Source: Lachnospiraceae bacterium | GTDB lineage: Bacteria; Bacillota; Clostridia; Lachnospirales; Lachnospiraceae | Assembly (NCBI GenBank): GCA_011959805.1 | Contig: BLMC01000008.1 | Span: 1-64,000 of the forward strand | Reading direction: 5' to 3' | DNA length: 64,000 bases | Shown: positions 19,064 through 28,332 of the stretch, one piece after another | Numbering within the stretch: the stretch's first letter is position 1 | Layout of the letters: each line of letters opens with the position of its first letter | Notes under the pieces: generated by a model | What the model was told of the DNA's origin: nothing | Database searches by the model: none | Seen by the model: only the letters and a program-made list of their open reading frames with translations | Program-made: the position numbers and the translations under genes

Positions 19064-19081
19064 TTCACAATCCTCCTAATA

Positions 19082-19795
19082 CTATTTTGGTAATTTTAAT
19101 TCCATAACTTCTGGCTCTGTAAGTGGTCTATATGCTCCTTTTGGAAGTGTAGAATCCAAATATAATGTTCCCATTGAAAGACGCTTTAAATAAATAACAG
19201 AACTTCCCACAGCTTGAATCATTCGTTTTATTTGATGAAAACGGCCTTCTGTAATCGTTAATTGCATAGAACTAAATCCTTCTGACCGTGATAGACAGTT
19301 TACTTTCGCTGGCAATGTAATGGTAGCATCTCCAATGTCTACACCGCATTCCAAGTGTTCAACATCGGAATCTGTAATCTCACCCAAGCATTCTACATAA
19401 TAGGTTTTTTCCACATGTTTTCCAGGAGAAAGCAAGTTATGCGCTAATTCCCCATCATTTGTAATCAGCAACAATCCTTCTGTATCTTTATCTAATCTGC
19501 CAACCGGAAATAAACCTTTCCCGGCAGCACCAATCAACAATGTCATTACAGTAAGCTCTTGATTATCCATTGTTGCAGTAACATATCCGGCTGGTTTATG
19601 AAGCATGTAATAATATTGCTTTTGATAAAATAACCTTTTTCCCATATAACAGACAAGATCCTTCTCTTCGTCTACTTTAATCTCTGGCTTTTTTACAATT
19701 GTATTATTTACAGAAATAAACCCCTTTTTAATAAATCCCTTTACTTGGCTTCGGGTTCCAATCTGCATATCACATAAATATTTATCCAACCTCAT
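19082..19795 (-). CDS. RsuA/RluB/RluE/RluF-family pseudouridine synthase
   Basis: This enzyme makes pseudouridine in rRNA. An N-terminal S4 domain (RLDKYLCDMQIGTRSQVKGF) precedes the catalytic domain with HKPAGYVTAT and GRLDKDTEGLLL, the latter carrying the catalytic aspartate, and GRFHQIKRM near the end. The ORF track starts at 19834; the ATG at 19795 (MRLDKYLC) follows AGGAG and matches the family start, giving 237 residues. A promoter lies in the divergent region upstream. Confidence 0.93.
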   Translation of the reverse strand: MRLDKYLCDMQIGTRSQVKGFIKKGFISVNNTIVKKPEIKVDEEKDLVCYMGKRLFYQKQYYYMLHKPAGYVTATMDNQELTVMTLLIGAAGKGLFPVGRLDKDTEGLLLITNDGELAHNLLSPGKHVEKTYYVECLGEITDSDVEHLECGVDIGDATITLPAKVNCLSRSEGFSSMQLTITEGRFHQIKRMIQAVGSSVIYLKRLSMGTLYLDSTLPKGAYRPLTEPEVMELKLPK

Positions 19796-19857
19796 ACTGC
19801 TCCTATTAATGATAGCAACAATTCCTACATACATGTTTAAATGTTAATTCTTATTCG

Positions 19858-19885
19858 TTTATACTGCTAAAGTGCTATTGATCAA
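19858..19885 (-). promoter_or_regulatory. Promoter of the RsuA-type pseudouridine synthase gene
   Basis: On the minus strand TTGATC (19880-19885) and TATAAA (19858-19863) are separated by 16 bases. It lies in the 172-base divergent region shared with the YlbJ-like gene. Confidence 0.6.
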
Positions 19886-19905
19886 TTCAACGATAGTTTC
19901 ATAAA

Positions 19906-19934
19906 TTGATTCACGTCATTATAAAATATAATAT
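19906..19934 (+). promoter_or_regulatory. Promoter of the YlbJ-like gene
   Basis: TTGATT (19906-19911) and TAATAT (19929-19934) are separated by 17 bases, about 34 bases before the ATG. The -35 box departs from consensus only at the last two positions. Confidence 0.6.
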
Positions 19935-19967
19935 ACCGAAATTCCACAAGAAATATGGAGGATACTT

Positions 19968-20927
19968 ATGTTGTTGAAAACGTTGGCATATCTGCTGCTA
20001 ATTATTATTATATTGAGTCGTCCAGATGCTGCATTTCAATATGCCTATGAAGGTTTATACCAATGGGCTACAAAAATGGTCCCTACACTCTTCCCATTTA
20101 TGATGATTAGCTCTATTATGGTCTACAGTGGTGCTGACTTGGAACTTGGCCGTATGCTTAATCGTATTTTAAAATATATCTACCGTTACAGCAGCTATGG
20201 ACTATATGCAATATTTATGGGATTTTTCTGTGGTTTTCCTATGGGTGCAAAAGTAGTAAGCGAACTATACGAAACAAAAAGACTCAGCAAAACAGAAGCA
20301 GAAACCCTGCTTGCTTTCTGTAACAATATTGGTCCAGCATACTTTGTAGGTATTATTATACCAATATTGCATACATGTGGACATCACCAAATCCTTCCAT
20401 TTTTATTTGGTATGTATGGCATCCCAGCACTCTATGGTATTTTTATACAATATATCACTGCTGCCTCCAAAAACAAAAACCCCAAAAAACAAAATATAGA
20501 TATATATTTTGTAAATTCTAATCAAAATTCCCTGGAAACATCAAAAATTTCTTTAATTACTGCTCTTAAAAAATCCTGTATAGACAATACCCAGTCACTT
20601 ATTGTCCTAGGTGGTTATATTACCTTTGCAAACGCTTTTCGGATACTGCTTGATTTCGTACCATTATCCCTCAACAGCAAAAATGTTCTATCCAGTTTTT
20701 TAGAGATTATAGGAGGGGTTCAAGCAATCTATATAACTTCTATTCCACCAGCACAAAAAATCTTTTGGATTATGACTGTGCTTTGCTTTGGCGGTATATC
20801 TTGCATCCTACAGACAAGCAGCTTTTTAGAAAAAACTGGATTGTCCATTGTAAGTTACCTAAAACATAAAATTATACTTACTATCATCTCTGCAAGTTAT
20901 TATTTTATCCTTACAAATTTTATTTGA
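19968..20927 (+). CDS. YlbJ-like nucleoside-recognition (Gate) membrane protein
   Basis: This 319-residue polytopic membrane protein has about eight hydrophobic segments. It carries the YlbJ signature: VPTLFPFMMISSIMVYSG early, then FMGFFCGFPMGAKVVSELYE and LLAFCNNIGPAYFVG, matching the GFxxGYPMGAK and SFxNxxxP blocks of sporulation protein YlbJ. It is shorter than Bacillus YlbJ (about 400 residues), so it may be a paralogue. GGAGG lies 5 bases before the ATG. Its 3' end overlaps the convergent amidase gene by 8 bases. Confidence 0.8.
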   Translation: MLLKTLAYLLLIIIILSRPDAAFQYAYEGLYQWATKMVPTLFPFMMISSIMVYSGADLELGRMLNRILKYIYRYSSYGLYAIFMGFFCGFPMGAKVVSELYETKRLSKTEAETLLAFCNNIGPAYFVGIIIPILHTCGHHQILPFLFGMYGIPALYGIFIQYITAASKNKNPKKQNIDIYFVNSNQNSLETSKISLITALKKSCIDNTQSLIVLGGYITFANAFRILLDFVPLSLNSKNVLSSFLEIIGGVQAIYITSIPPAQKIFWIMTVLCFGGISCILQTSSFLEKTGLSIVSYLKHKIILTIISASYYFILTNFI

Positions 20928-21957
20928 CATCAGTAAGTCTTATCGGATTCGAGTCTGTACTTTTGTCATATAGATTATATGCTTTAAAAATTAAATTTTC
21001 TTTCTTGCCATATTCCATATTGATAGATATTGTGATTGTCGGATTTCCCTTTGTCCACGGTTGAAGCATTGACCACGTCAAACCATTATCATAAGAATAG
21101 GAATAATACTGAATTGGTGATTCTGCATCCAGCGCTGTCAGTTCCACAGTGGCATATTTTCCCGTTTTATCATAGGATAAAAGATTTGCGCTTACATGTG
21201 TTGGCGCTGTGGTATCATTAACGACACGACTTGTAGGAACTGGCACAGCCAATGGAGCATATCCACTATAATCCGTTTTCCCATCTTTTGACACAAGTCC
21301 AAAATACCTAGCAACTGCCTCTGCATCGCGAATTCCAAACTCCTTAAGTTGCGATTCCATATAAGGCGCATCATTACTATGATCCACATGACAATGTTCC
21401 ACAATCACTGCAGGTATATTGCGCAAAGCACACTGACGTATAATACCATAATAATCTGCTCCTTTACTGCCAATCCGAGTTTTTATACCGCGATTAAAAA
21501 GTCCCATCTCCTCAAACTGTGTTAGAAATTCATTTGCCACCGAATACCCTTGACTATATAGCGAACCCTCTGATGGCACCCATACCTCACTGCCATAAAG
21601 GATATGAGAAATAGACATATTAAAGTGTAATGAAAAAACAAAATCTGCATTGACCTTATCTGCAAATTCTGCTCTCTCCTCCAACGACATATCAATATCC
21701 TCAGAATGTGTTAGATATACTTGCACATTCTGATAGTTCTCCAGTTGCTTCTTCATATACATTGCCACTATCATCGTGTAATGCTTTTCTGGAATTGGCA
21801 AATAATCTGTTCCTAAATTAGAACCGCCATGGCCTGGATCAATAACAACCACAATAGGTTCTGCCGCATTCACACTAGGCATATGCCCAGTTGACAACAC
21901 TGTGGCAACAATTGAAAGCGATAAAATAACCGCCGTTAGTCTACGTTTAAATTTCAT
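20920..21957 (-). CDS. Secreted N-acetylmuramoyl-L-alanine amidase (Amidase_3)
   Basis: This enzyme cleaves the amide bond between muramic acid and the stem peptide of peptidoglycan. A signal peptide (RRLTAVILSLSIVATVLS...) precedes the zinc amidase domain at about residues 34-220, with the zinc ligand in DPGHGG, a second histidine in FSLHFN and the catalytic glutamate in VIVEHCHVD. The C-terminal 100 residues (TAPTHVSANLLSYDKTGKY onward) look like an extracellular beta-rich module. It converges on the YlbJ-like gene with overlapping stop codons. Confidence 0.9.
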   Translation of the reverse strand: MKFKRRLTAVILSLSIVATVLSTGHMPSVNAAEPIVVVIDPGHGGSNLGTDYLPIPEKHYTMIVAMYMKKQLENYQNVQVYLTHSEDIDMSLEERAEFADKVNADFVFSLHFNMSISHILYGSEVWVPSEGSLYSQGYSVANEFLTQFEEMGLFNRGIKTRIGSKGADYYGIIRQCALRNIPAVIVEHCHVDHSNDAPYMESQLKEFGIRDAEAVARYFGLVSKDGKTDYSGYAPLAVPVPTSRVVNDTTAPTHVSANLLSYDKTGKYATVELTALDAESPIQYYSYSYDNGLTWSMLQPWTKGNPTITISINMEYGKKENLIFKAYNLYDKSTDSNPIRLTDVK

Positions 21958-21987
21958 GCTTTTTCTCCTTAATTTCCTTTCACTACC

Positions 21988-22590
21988 CTATATCAACGCA
22001 ATACTCCCTGTATCCGTCTGTACTGTCGGCTGAACCTCTCCCATTGAATCATCCGCTGGAACAAGCTCTGCACGATTTGCAGTTACAACATTTTCTATTT
22101 CCTGAAGATTTCCTACCAAAGTGTTATAGTCACGGGTAGCAGTCGCTATCGATTCTTTCAAGACACTTTCAAGATTGGCAAGCATACTATCTGTGTACTG
22201 CATTGCAGCAGATTTTACAGCGTTTGCTTCAAGAGTGGCATTATCCAAAATTTCTTGTGCTTGTCTAGTAGCCATCTCTACAATCTCATTTGCCTGTTCA
22301 TATGCTTGTTGCATAATCTGATGTTCACTTACCAGCTCATTTGTCTGTACAGCTGCGTTATTCAACAGTTCTTGTGCCTTTTGTTTTGCATCATTTAAAA
22401 TCGCCTCTTTATTAGTAATAATTTTCTGATAGCGCTTGATCTCCTCCGGTGTTTTCATACGCAATTCGCGAAGAAGATCGTCAATCTCCGCCTTATTTAC
22501 CATAATCACGTCTGTTGAAAACGCCTTGTACTTGCAGTTGTCTATGAACTCTTCTATTTCATCTATTAACTGCTCTATCCTGCTGCTCAT
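21988..22590 (-). CDS. Coiled-coil protein (DivIVA/ATP-synthase-B-like)
   Basis: The 200-residue protein is almost wholly predicted coiled coil from about residue 50 to 160, with heptad-like stretches such as KQKAQELLNNAAVQTNELV and TRQAQEILDNATLEANAVK. Families with this profile (DivIVA-like, ATP synthase b-like) act as scaffolds at the membrane, but the role here is unknown. I start at the ATG at 22590 (MSSRIEQLIDEIEEFI) with GGAGG upstream, not 22617. It follows coaD by about 40 bases. Confidence 0.8.
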   Translation of the reverse strand: MSSRIEQLIDEIEEFIDNCKYKAFSTDVIMVNKAEIDDLLRELRMKTPEEIKRYQKIITNKEAILNDAKQKAQELLNNAAVQTNELVSEHQIMQQAYEQANEIVEMATRQAQEILDNATLEANAVKSAAMQYTDSMLANLESVLKESIATATRDYNTLVGNLQEIENVVTANRAELVPADDSMGEVQPTVQTDTGSIALI

Positions 22591-22630
22591 GTTATTCCTC
22601 CATAGCTCTATCGACAAAAGACAGAGCCTT

Positions 22631-23119
22631 TTATTCTACTACTCTAAATTTTTTATATACAAGTTCTGCCACAAAGTCAGGCACACATTGTGAAATATCT
22701 CCATGAAATGCTGCAATCTCCTTTACACTTGACGAACTAAGATAGGCATACTCTAAACTCGTCGTCAAAAAAACAGTATCAAGCTCCCCATTTGATAGCT
22801 TTCTGTTTGTCTGCGCAATCTGCAATTCATACTCAAAATCTGTAATTGCACGTAATCCGCGCACAGAAATATGGATATTTTTTTGTTTTGCATAGTCAAT
22901 TAAAAGTCCATTAAAAGAGTCAACTGTCACATTCGGCAATTTCTTTGTAGCTTCTTTTAATATACTAACACGTTCCTCAACAGAAAACAACGCATTCTTT
23001 GCCTTATTATCCAAAACACTTACCGTCAATTCGTCGAACATCATAGATGCACGCTCAATAATATCAAGATGTCCAAGCGTCATTGGGTCAAAACTTCCCG
23101 GGTAAATCGCAGCATTCAT
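22631..23119 (-). CDS. coaD: Phosphopantetheine adenylyltransferase
   Basis: CoaD transfers AMP to 4'-phosphopantetheine in coenzyme A synthesis. It shows the nucleotidyltransferase motif YPGSFDPMTLGHLDII (TxGH) and the C-terminal SSSSVKEIA motif. I start at the ATG at 23119 (MNAAIYPGSFDP), giving 162 residues, the normal length; the ORF-track start at 23152 adds a non-conserved leader that overlaps rsmD. The rsmD-coaD pair is a common bacterial arrangement. Confidence 0.97.
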   Translation of the reverse strand: MNAAIYPGSFDPMTLGHLDIIERASMMFDELTVSVLDNKAKNALFSVEERVSILKEATKKLPNVTVDSFNGLLIDYAKQKNIHISVRGLRAITDFEYELQIAQTNRKLSNGELDTVFLTTSLEYAYLSSSSVKEIAAFHGDISQCVPDFVAELVYKKFRVVE

Positions 23120-23148
23120 GGTATCTATTTCCTCCAAACAATTTATTC

Positions 23149-23703
23149 TCATAATTCATCTTTTCTGATGAATACATGCTTACTCTTACTGTACGTTTTC
23201 TCTCTCTCAACAACAAATCCCAATGTTTGAACATAATCAAACGAAGTCTCTATAGAAGCCTCCACAATAATCAGTGTGTCTCCACTCACAAAAGAAGCAT
23301 CCTGCAACAATTCCAAAACCCGCCTGTCATACTCCTGATTATAGGGCGGGTCAAGAAAAATAATATCTGCAGTATCTTTTATGCTACCTCTAAGCACTGA
23401 AAAAACATCCTGTTTTAACACAACAGACTTGTCCGTCAGATGTGTATGCTCTAAATTTTCCGTAATACATGCAATTGCCTTTTGATTATTTTCTACAAAA
23501 TACGCTTTTTGCGCTCCCCGACTAAGCGCTTCTATACCAATCCCACCGCTGCCAGAAAAAAGATCTACAAACACGGCACCTGGCAACGCTGGCATAAGAA
23601 TGTTAAAAAGTGTCTCTTTGATCCGGTCTGTCGTCGGGCGCGTGTCCAGACCTTCTGGCGTTTTAAGCAATAAGCGTCTGGCTGTTCCTGCAATCACTCT
23701 CAT
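23149..23703 (-). CDS. rsmD: 16S rRNA (guanine966-N2)-methyltransferase RsmD
   Basis: RsmD methylates G966 of 16S rRNA using S-adenosylmethionine. The SAM-binding motif VDLFSGSGGIGIEALSRGA and the catalytic LDPPYNQ are present. The ATG at 23703 (MRVIAGTARRLL) has GGAGG upstream and gives 184 residues, the usual length. It is followed by coaD. Confidence 0.95.
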   Translation of the reverse strand: MRVIAGTARRLLLKTPEGLDTRPTTDRIKETLFNILMPALPGAVFVDLFSGSGGIGIEALSRGAQKAYFVENNQKAIACITENLEHTHLTDKSVVLKQDVFSVLRGSIKDTADIIFLDPPYNQEYDRRVLELLQDASFVSGDTLIIVEASIETSFDYVQTLGFVVEREKTYSKSKHVFIRKDEL

Positions 23704-23752
23704 AATAATCCTCCAATAGTTTATCTCTTGCCAATACAATCTGTCCTTTTTA

Positions 23753-25990
23753 TTATACTCTGATTTTTGTTCCTTTTGTATCCCTTTTGTTTAATTTTAT
23801 CTTACTAATGGGTACTTGTTTCCCTTTATATAAAATAGAACCATCTGAATTTGGCAAACAATAATTAACCGTCTCGATAAAATCCCCCTCTCCAAGTCGT
23901 ATTCCCCGCACACCAATCGCAGTCTTTTTTAACTCTGCAATTTCATCAGTATCAAATCTCAGAAAATAACCATCTTTACTCTGCATTATCAAATGCTGAT
24001 GCTCTGTCATTAGCGCAATACTGATTACTTCATCATCTTCCCCTAACTTTGTCGCTGCAACAGTTCGTTTCATCACATCAAATTCGCCGCCACTCACAAT
24101 TTTGCACATTCCCTGTCTGGTAACAAAAATCAACCGATAAAGATTCAATTCAGACTGGCTCGCAATAATAAGGATATCTTCTGTAATAGAACTGTAATTG
24201 CTAATATTATCCACAGGAAGTCCTTTATCCCGAAATTTTCCAAACGGAATATCTGCTACCTTAATTGTATGTAACTGTCCCGTGTTGGTAAACAGACAGA
24301 TTCTACCTATATTACGACACTTCACAACATATTTAAAGTCTATATGTGCCGCCTCCTTATTTCTTTCATAAGTAGCCATATCGATTGTCTTGCAATAACC
24401 AAATTTGTCCATAAGAAACATAATATCCATCTCTTCAAGCTTCTTTTCCTCATAGACAGCCTCCTGTGCATTCTCAATTAATGTCCTGCGTTTTCTTGCA
24501 TACGCTTTCTTTAGCGCATCTAAGTCTTGTATAATTACCTGCGCCATCGAATCACGTCGATCAAGAATATCTTCATATCGATAGATATTTGCGTTCGTTT
24601 CTTTGTTTTCCTTCATGAGCGCGTCAATTTCCAAACCAATTAACTTATACAAACGCATATCCAAAATTGCATTCGCCTGACGCTCTGTAAAATTCAACTG
24701 CTGCGCCATAACAGAAGATTCCTTAGAACGAAACTTAATCCCTTTTATCTCTCCGCTTGTCAGACAATTTTTTACCATATTTCTATCCTTAGAACCACGC
24801 AAAATCTCAATAATTAAATCAATAATATTGCAAGCGCGAATCAAGCCTTCTTGTATTTCTCGTTTCTCTAATTCTTTGTTTAATAGCGTTGTATATTTTC
24901 TTGTAGCAATTTCATATTGAAAAGCCACATTCCGCGCAATAATACTTTTTAACCCTAATGTTTCTGGTCTTCCATCAGCGATAGCAATCATATTCACGCC
25001 AAAGGTGTCTTCCAATCGCGTCTTTTTATACAATAAATTTTTGAAATTATCAACATCTGTATCTTTCTTTAGTTCGATTACAATCCGAATCCCTTCCTTT
25101 GAAGATTGATTTGAAATATCCAATATTTCAGGTGCCTTTTTCTGTTCATACAAAGAAGCAATATCCTGCAAAAATTTGCCAATATTAGCCCCTATCATAG
25201 TATAAGGAATCTCTGTAATAATCAAGTTGAGCTTTCCGCCTTTTACCTTTTCAACCTCTACTTTACCGCGGAGCTTTATCTTTCCAACTCCAGTTTCATA
25301 AATCGATAAGAGATCATCTTTGTTGCAGACAATGCCACCCGTAGGAAAATCTGGTCCTTTTACATACTTCATTAATTCTTGTGTGCTAATATTTTCATTC
25401 ATCATATAGGCTTTTGTCGCCTCAATCACTTCTTCAAGATTATGTGGTGGAATACTTGTCACCATACCGACAGCAATTCCCTCAGAACCATTTACAAGCA
25501 AATTTGGAAACCTACATGGCAATACACTTGGTTCTTTCTCCGTCTCATCAAAATTCGGAACAAAATCAACAACATCCTTATCGAGATCTGCCAAAATTGC
25601 TTCCTGAGAAATTTTCTGTAGCCTTGCTTCTGTGTATCGCATAGCTGCAGCGCCATCCCCTTCAATATTGCCAAAATTACCATGACCGTCAATCAGCGGA
25701 ATTCCTTTCTTAAAATCCTGCGTAAGAACTACCAGCGCATCATAGATGGAACTATCTCCATGTGGGTGATATTTACCCATCGTATCTCCAACAATACGAG
25801 CACTTTTTCTGTATGGGCGGTCATATCGTATCCCCAACTCATGCATATCATACAAAGTACGCCGCTGCACTGGTTTTAACCCATCTCTAACGTCCGGCAA
25901 TGCTCTAGCGATAATGACACTCATGGCATAGTCGATAAATGACCGCTGCATGGTCTCTGAATACTCAGTTTTTATAATTCTTTCTTCCAT
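23753..25990 (-). CDS. parC: Type IIA topoisomerase subunit A (ParC/GyrA-like)
   Basis: This is the DNA cleavage and religation subunit of a type IIA topoisomerase. The breakage-reunion domain begins RSFIDYAMSVIIARALPDVRDGLKPVQRR, with the active-site tyrosine in AAMRYTEARL. The C-terminal DNA-wrapping domain is short and lacks a clear GyrA box, although FGKFRDKGLP is a degenerate candidate. At 745 residues it is shorter than typical GyrA. Together with the absence of a GyrA box, this favours topoisomerase IV. It lies 18 bases after its partner gene parE. Confidence 0.85.
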   Translation of the reverse strand: MEERIIKTEYSETMQRSFIDYAMSVIIARALPDVRDGLKPVQRRTLYDMHELGIRYDRPYRKSARIVGDTMGKYHPHGDSSIYDALVVLTQDFKKGIPLIDGHGNFGNIEGDGAAAMRYTEARLQKISQEAILADLDKDVVDFVPNFDETEKEPSVLPCRFPNLLVNGSEGIAVGMVTSIPPHNLEEVIEATKAYMMNENISTQELMKYVKGPDFPTGGIVCNKDDLLSIYETGVGKIKLRGKVEVEKVKGGKLNLIITEIPYTMIGANIGKFLQDIASLYEQKKAPEILDISNQSSKEGIRIVIELKKDTDVDNFKNLLYKKTRLEDTFGVNMIAIADGRPETLGLKSIIARNVAFQYEIATRKYTTLLNKELEKREIQEGLIRACNIIDLIIEILRGSKDRNMVKNCLTSGEIKGIKFRSKESSVMAQQLNFTERQANAILDMRLYKLIGLEIDALMKENKETNANIYRYEDILDRRDSMAQVIIQDLDALKKAYARKRRTLIENAQEAVYEEKKLEEMDIMFLMDKFGYCKTIDMATYERNKEAAHIDFKYVVKCRNIGRICLFTNTGQLHTIKVADIPFGKFRDKGLPVDNISNYSSITEDILIIASQSELNLYRLIFVTRQGMCKIVSGGEFDVMKRTVAATKLGEDDEVISIALMTEHQHLIMQSKDGYFLRFDTDEIAELKKTAIGVRGIRLGEGDFIETVNYCLPNSDGSILYKGKQVPISKIKLNKRDTKGTKIRV

Positions 25991-26008
25991 AAGTCAATCT
26001 GCTCCTTA

Positions 26009-27937
26009 TTATATATCAAGTTCTGCCTCTGTAGCATGTTCATAAATGAAAGTTCTTCTAGGAAGAACATCAGTTCCCATCAACAATTCTGTAATTTCTG
26101 ACGCCATACGTGCATCTTCAATCTCTATCTGTTTTAGCATCCTTGTCTCTGGATTTAATGTTGTCTCCCAAAGCTGCTCAGCATCCATCTCTCCTAATCC
26201 TTTATATCGTTGCAATGTAAATGCTCCTTTATGCTTTTTTCGATATTTTTCAAGCGCTTTATCATCATACAAATATTCTTCTTTTCCCTTTGCTGGCATA
26301 GCTTTATACAATGGAGGCATCGCAATATAAATATGCCCCTCATAGATTAGCTCTGGCATAAAACGATAAAAAAGTGTGAGCAGCAAATTACTGATATGCG
26401 CTCCATCCACATCTGCATCCGCCATAATGACAATCTTATTATATCGAAGTTTAGAGATGTCAAAATCATTGCCATACCCTTCAGAAAATCCACAGCCGAA
26501 AGCATTAATCATTGTTTTAATCTCGGCATTTGCAAGAACCTTATCAATGCTTGCTTTCTCAACATTCAATATTTTTCCTCGAATTGGCAAAATCGCCTGA
26601 TAATTTCTATTGCGTGCCGTCTTTGCACTGCCGCCAGCAGAATCTCCCTCCACAATAAAAATCTCACATTTACTGTAATCTTTTGACTCGCAGTTTGCCA
26701 ACTTTCCATTGGAATCAAAAGAAAACTTTTGTTTAGAAAGCATATTCGTCTTTGCCTTCTCCTCTGTCTTGCGGATTTTTGCAGCTTTTTCTGCACAAGA
26801 AATTACATTTTTTAGCACTTCAACATTCCTATCGAAGTAGCGTGGAAGTTCATCGCCAGTGACTTTGCTAACCGATTTTGCAGCATCTTGGTTGTCTAAC
26901 TTTGTTTTCGTCTGTCCCTCAAATCTAGGAGCAGGGTGTTTGATCGACACCACCGCTGTCATGCCATTGCGCACATCAGCTCCTGTAAAGTTTACATCTT
27001 TTTCCTTCAGGATATTCAATTCACGCGCATAGTTATTGATAATAGTAGTGAACATGGTTTTAAAACCAGTCAGATGCGTACCGCCCTCTGCATTGTAAAT
27101 ATTATTGCAGAAACCGAGTACATTTTCATGAAATTCATTGACATACTGGAATGCACACTCCACAGTGATATCCTCACTAATTCCAGTAAAATAGATGATA
27201 TCATGCAACGCTTCTTTATTTTTGTTCAAATCTTTGACGTATCCAATAATTCCCTCTGGTTCAAAGTAAGTAATTGTCTCTGGTTCTTCTCCACGTAAAT
27301 CAGAAAAAATAATTGTAAGTTTAGGATTCAAATATGCAGTCTCATGAAGTCGACTTTTTACATCCTCTGCCTTAAACCGTGTCTTATCAAAAATAGAAGG
27401 ATCTGGAGTAAAATTAATCGTCGTTCCTGTTTGTTTTGTCTTTCCAATCACAGGAAGAAGCCCATCAACCAACTCAACGACAGGATTTCCATACGCATAC
27501 TTATCCTGGTGAATCTGGCCACCACTTTTTACGGTAACTGTAAGTTGTGTAGAAAGCGCATTTACTACGGAGGAACCTACACCATGCAGACCACCGCTTG
27601 TCTTATATGCACTATTATCAAATTTTCCACCCGCATGAAGCGTCGTAAAAACCACACGCTCTGCACTAACCCCTTTCTGATGCATTCCAACGGGGATACC
27701 TCTGCCATTATCTGATATTGTGGCAGAACCATCTTTTTCAAGCGTCACTCGTATCTCACTGCACACCCCTGCAAGATGCTCATCCACGGAATTATCTACA
27801 ATTTCATATATTAAGTGATTGAGTCCTTTGGTAGACACACTTCCTATGTACATGCCAGGCCTTTTCCTGACCGCTTCAAGTCCTTCTAGCACAGTAATAC
27901 TAGAAGCATCATAAACCGTTTTATCCGCTTTTGCCAT
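26009..27937 (-). CDS. parE: Type IIA topoisomerase subunit B (ParE/GyrB-like)
   Basis: This is the ATPase subunit. The GHKL ATP-binding motifs are seen in EIVDNSVDEHLAG, ISDNGRGIPVG and GGLHGVGSSVVNAL. The TOPRIM domain has EGDSAGG and MADADVDGAHI, and QRYKGLGEMDAEQLW precedes the end. I start at the ATG at 27937 (MAKADKTVYDASSITVLEG), not the upstream TTG of the ORF track, giving 642 residues. It is paired with parC. A gyrase pair is expected elsewhere, so ParE is more likely than GyrB, but this is inference. Confidence 0.85.
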   Translation of the reverse strand: MAKADKTVYDASSITVLEGLEAVRKRPGMYIGSVSTKGLNHLIYEIVDNSVDEHLAGVCSEIRVTLEKDGSATISDNGRGIPVGMHQKGVSAERVVFTTLHAGGKFDNSAYKTSGGLHGVGSSVVNALSTQLTVTVKSGGQIHQDKYAYGNPVVELVDGLLPVIGKTKQTGTTINFTPDPSIFDKTRFKAEDVKSRLHETAYLNPKLTIIFSDLRGEEPETITYFEPEGIIGYVKDLNKNKEALHDIIYFTGISEDITVECAFQYVNEFHENVLGFCNNIYNAEGGTHLTGFKTMFTTIINNYARELNILKEKDVNFTGADVRNGMTAVVSIKHPAPRFEGQTKTKLDNQDAAKSVSKVTGDELPRYFDRNVEVLKNVISCAEKAAKIRKTEEKAKTNMLSKQKFSFDSNGKLANCESKDYSKCEIFIVEGDSAGGSAKTARNRNYQAILPIRGKILNVEKASIDKVLANAEIKTMINAFGCGFSEGYGNDFDISKLRYNKIVIMADADVDGAHISNLLLTLFYRFMPELIYEGHIYIAMPPLYKAMPAKGKEEYLYDDKALEKYRKKHKGAFTLQRYKGLGEMDAEQLWETTLNPETRMLKQIEIEDARMASEITELLMGTDVLPRRTFIYEHATEAELDI

Positions 27938-27995
27938 TGCGTATTCACGCCTTTCTTTATTTCCTATTTTGTCAATCAAAAAATTTGACTTTTAG

Positions 27996-28023
27996 AGTAT
28001 ACCACATTTTTACAACATTGCAA
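27996..28023 (-). promoter_or_regulatory. Promoter of parE-parC
   Basis: On the minus strand TTGCAA (28018-28023) and TATACT (27996-28001) are separated by 16 bases, with a TG-type extended -10 (TGGTATACT). It lies about 60 bases upstream of the chosen parE start. Confidence 0.6.
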
Positions 28024-28116
28024 ATACTTTTCAACAAAATTTCAAACATACGTTTTTATATCAATAAAGCGAAATAAAATTATAATATTTTTCCTGCATT
28101 ATTTTTAATACAACCA

Positions 28117-28144
28117 TTGCAAATGAATAAAATTTGTATACAAT
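28117..28144 (+). promoter_or_regulatory. Promoter of pta
   Basis: TTGCAA (28117-28122) and TACAAT (28139-28144) are separated by 16 bases. The predicted start near 28151 would give a pta leader of about 180 bases that includes a copy of the structured repeat. Confidence 0.55.
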
Positions 28145-28195
28145 AGTAATTAGAAACATAACTAAGCCCTTAAAACATCATGGTGTAAACGCTTT

Positions 28196-28287
28196 CAATT
28201 GAGTAGGAAAACATGTCTTCTCCTACTTGCGCGCCAGACGCAAACAACTTTAGCTGCATATTTCCTTTCCGCGTCCATGCGCATAAA
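28196..28287 (+). repeat. Structured interspersed repeat, copy R1
   Basis: This copy has hairpin I (GAGTAGGA...TCTCCTACTT), the GCGCGCC linker, hairpin II ending in TTTCCTTTCCGCGTCC, and the tail ATGCGCATAAA. Hairpin II is eroded on its 5' side. It lies in the pta 5' leader. Unlike several other copies it is not followed by an intrinsic terminator. Confidence 0.8.
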
Positions 28288-28332
28288 CAGACTGCAAAAT
28301 AAAAAAATAAAAGAAAAGGAAGGATTAATATT

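Larger units (their letters stand above)
27938..28332. other. Divergent intergenic region between parE and pta
   Basis: This 395-base gene-free stretch holds a minus-strand promoter for parE-parC, a plus-strand promoter for pta, and a copy of the structured repeat in the pta leader. Apart from these it is A/T-rich and I see no further ORF or RNA. Confidence 0.7.
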
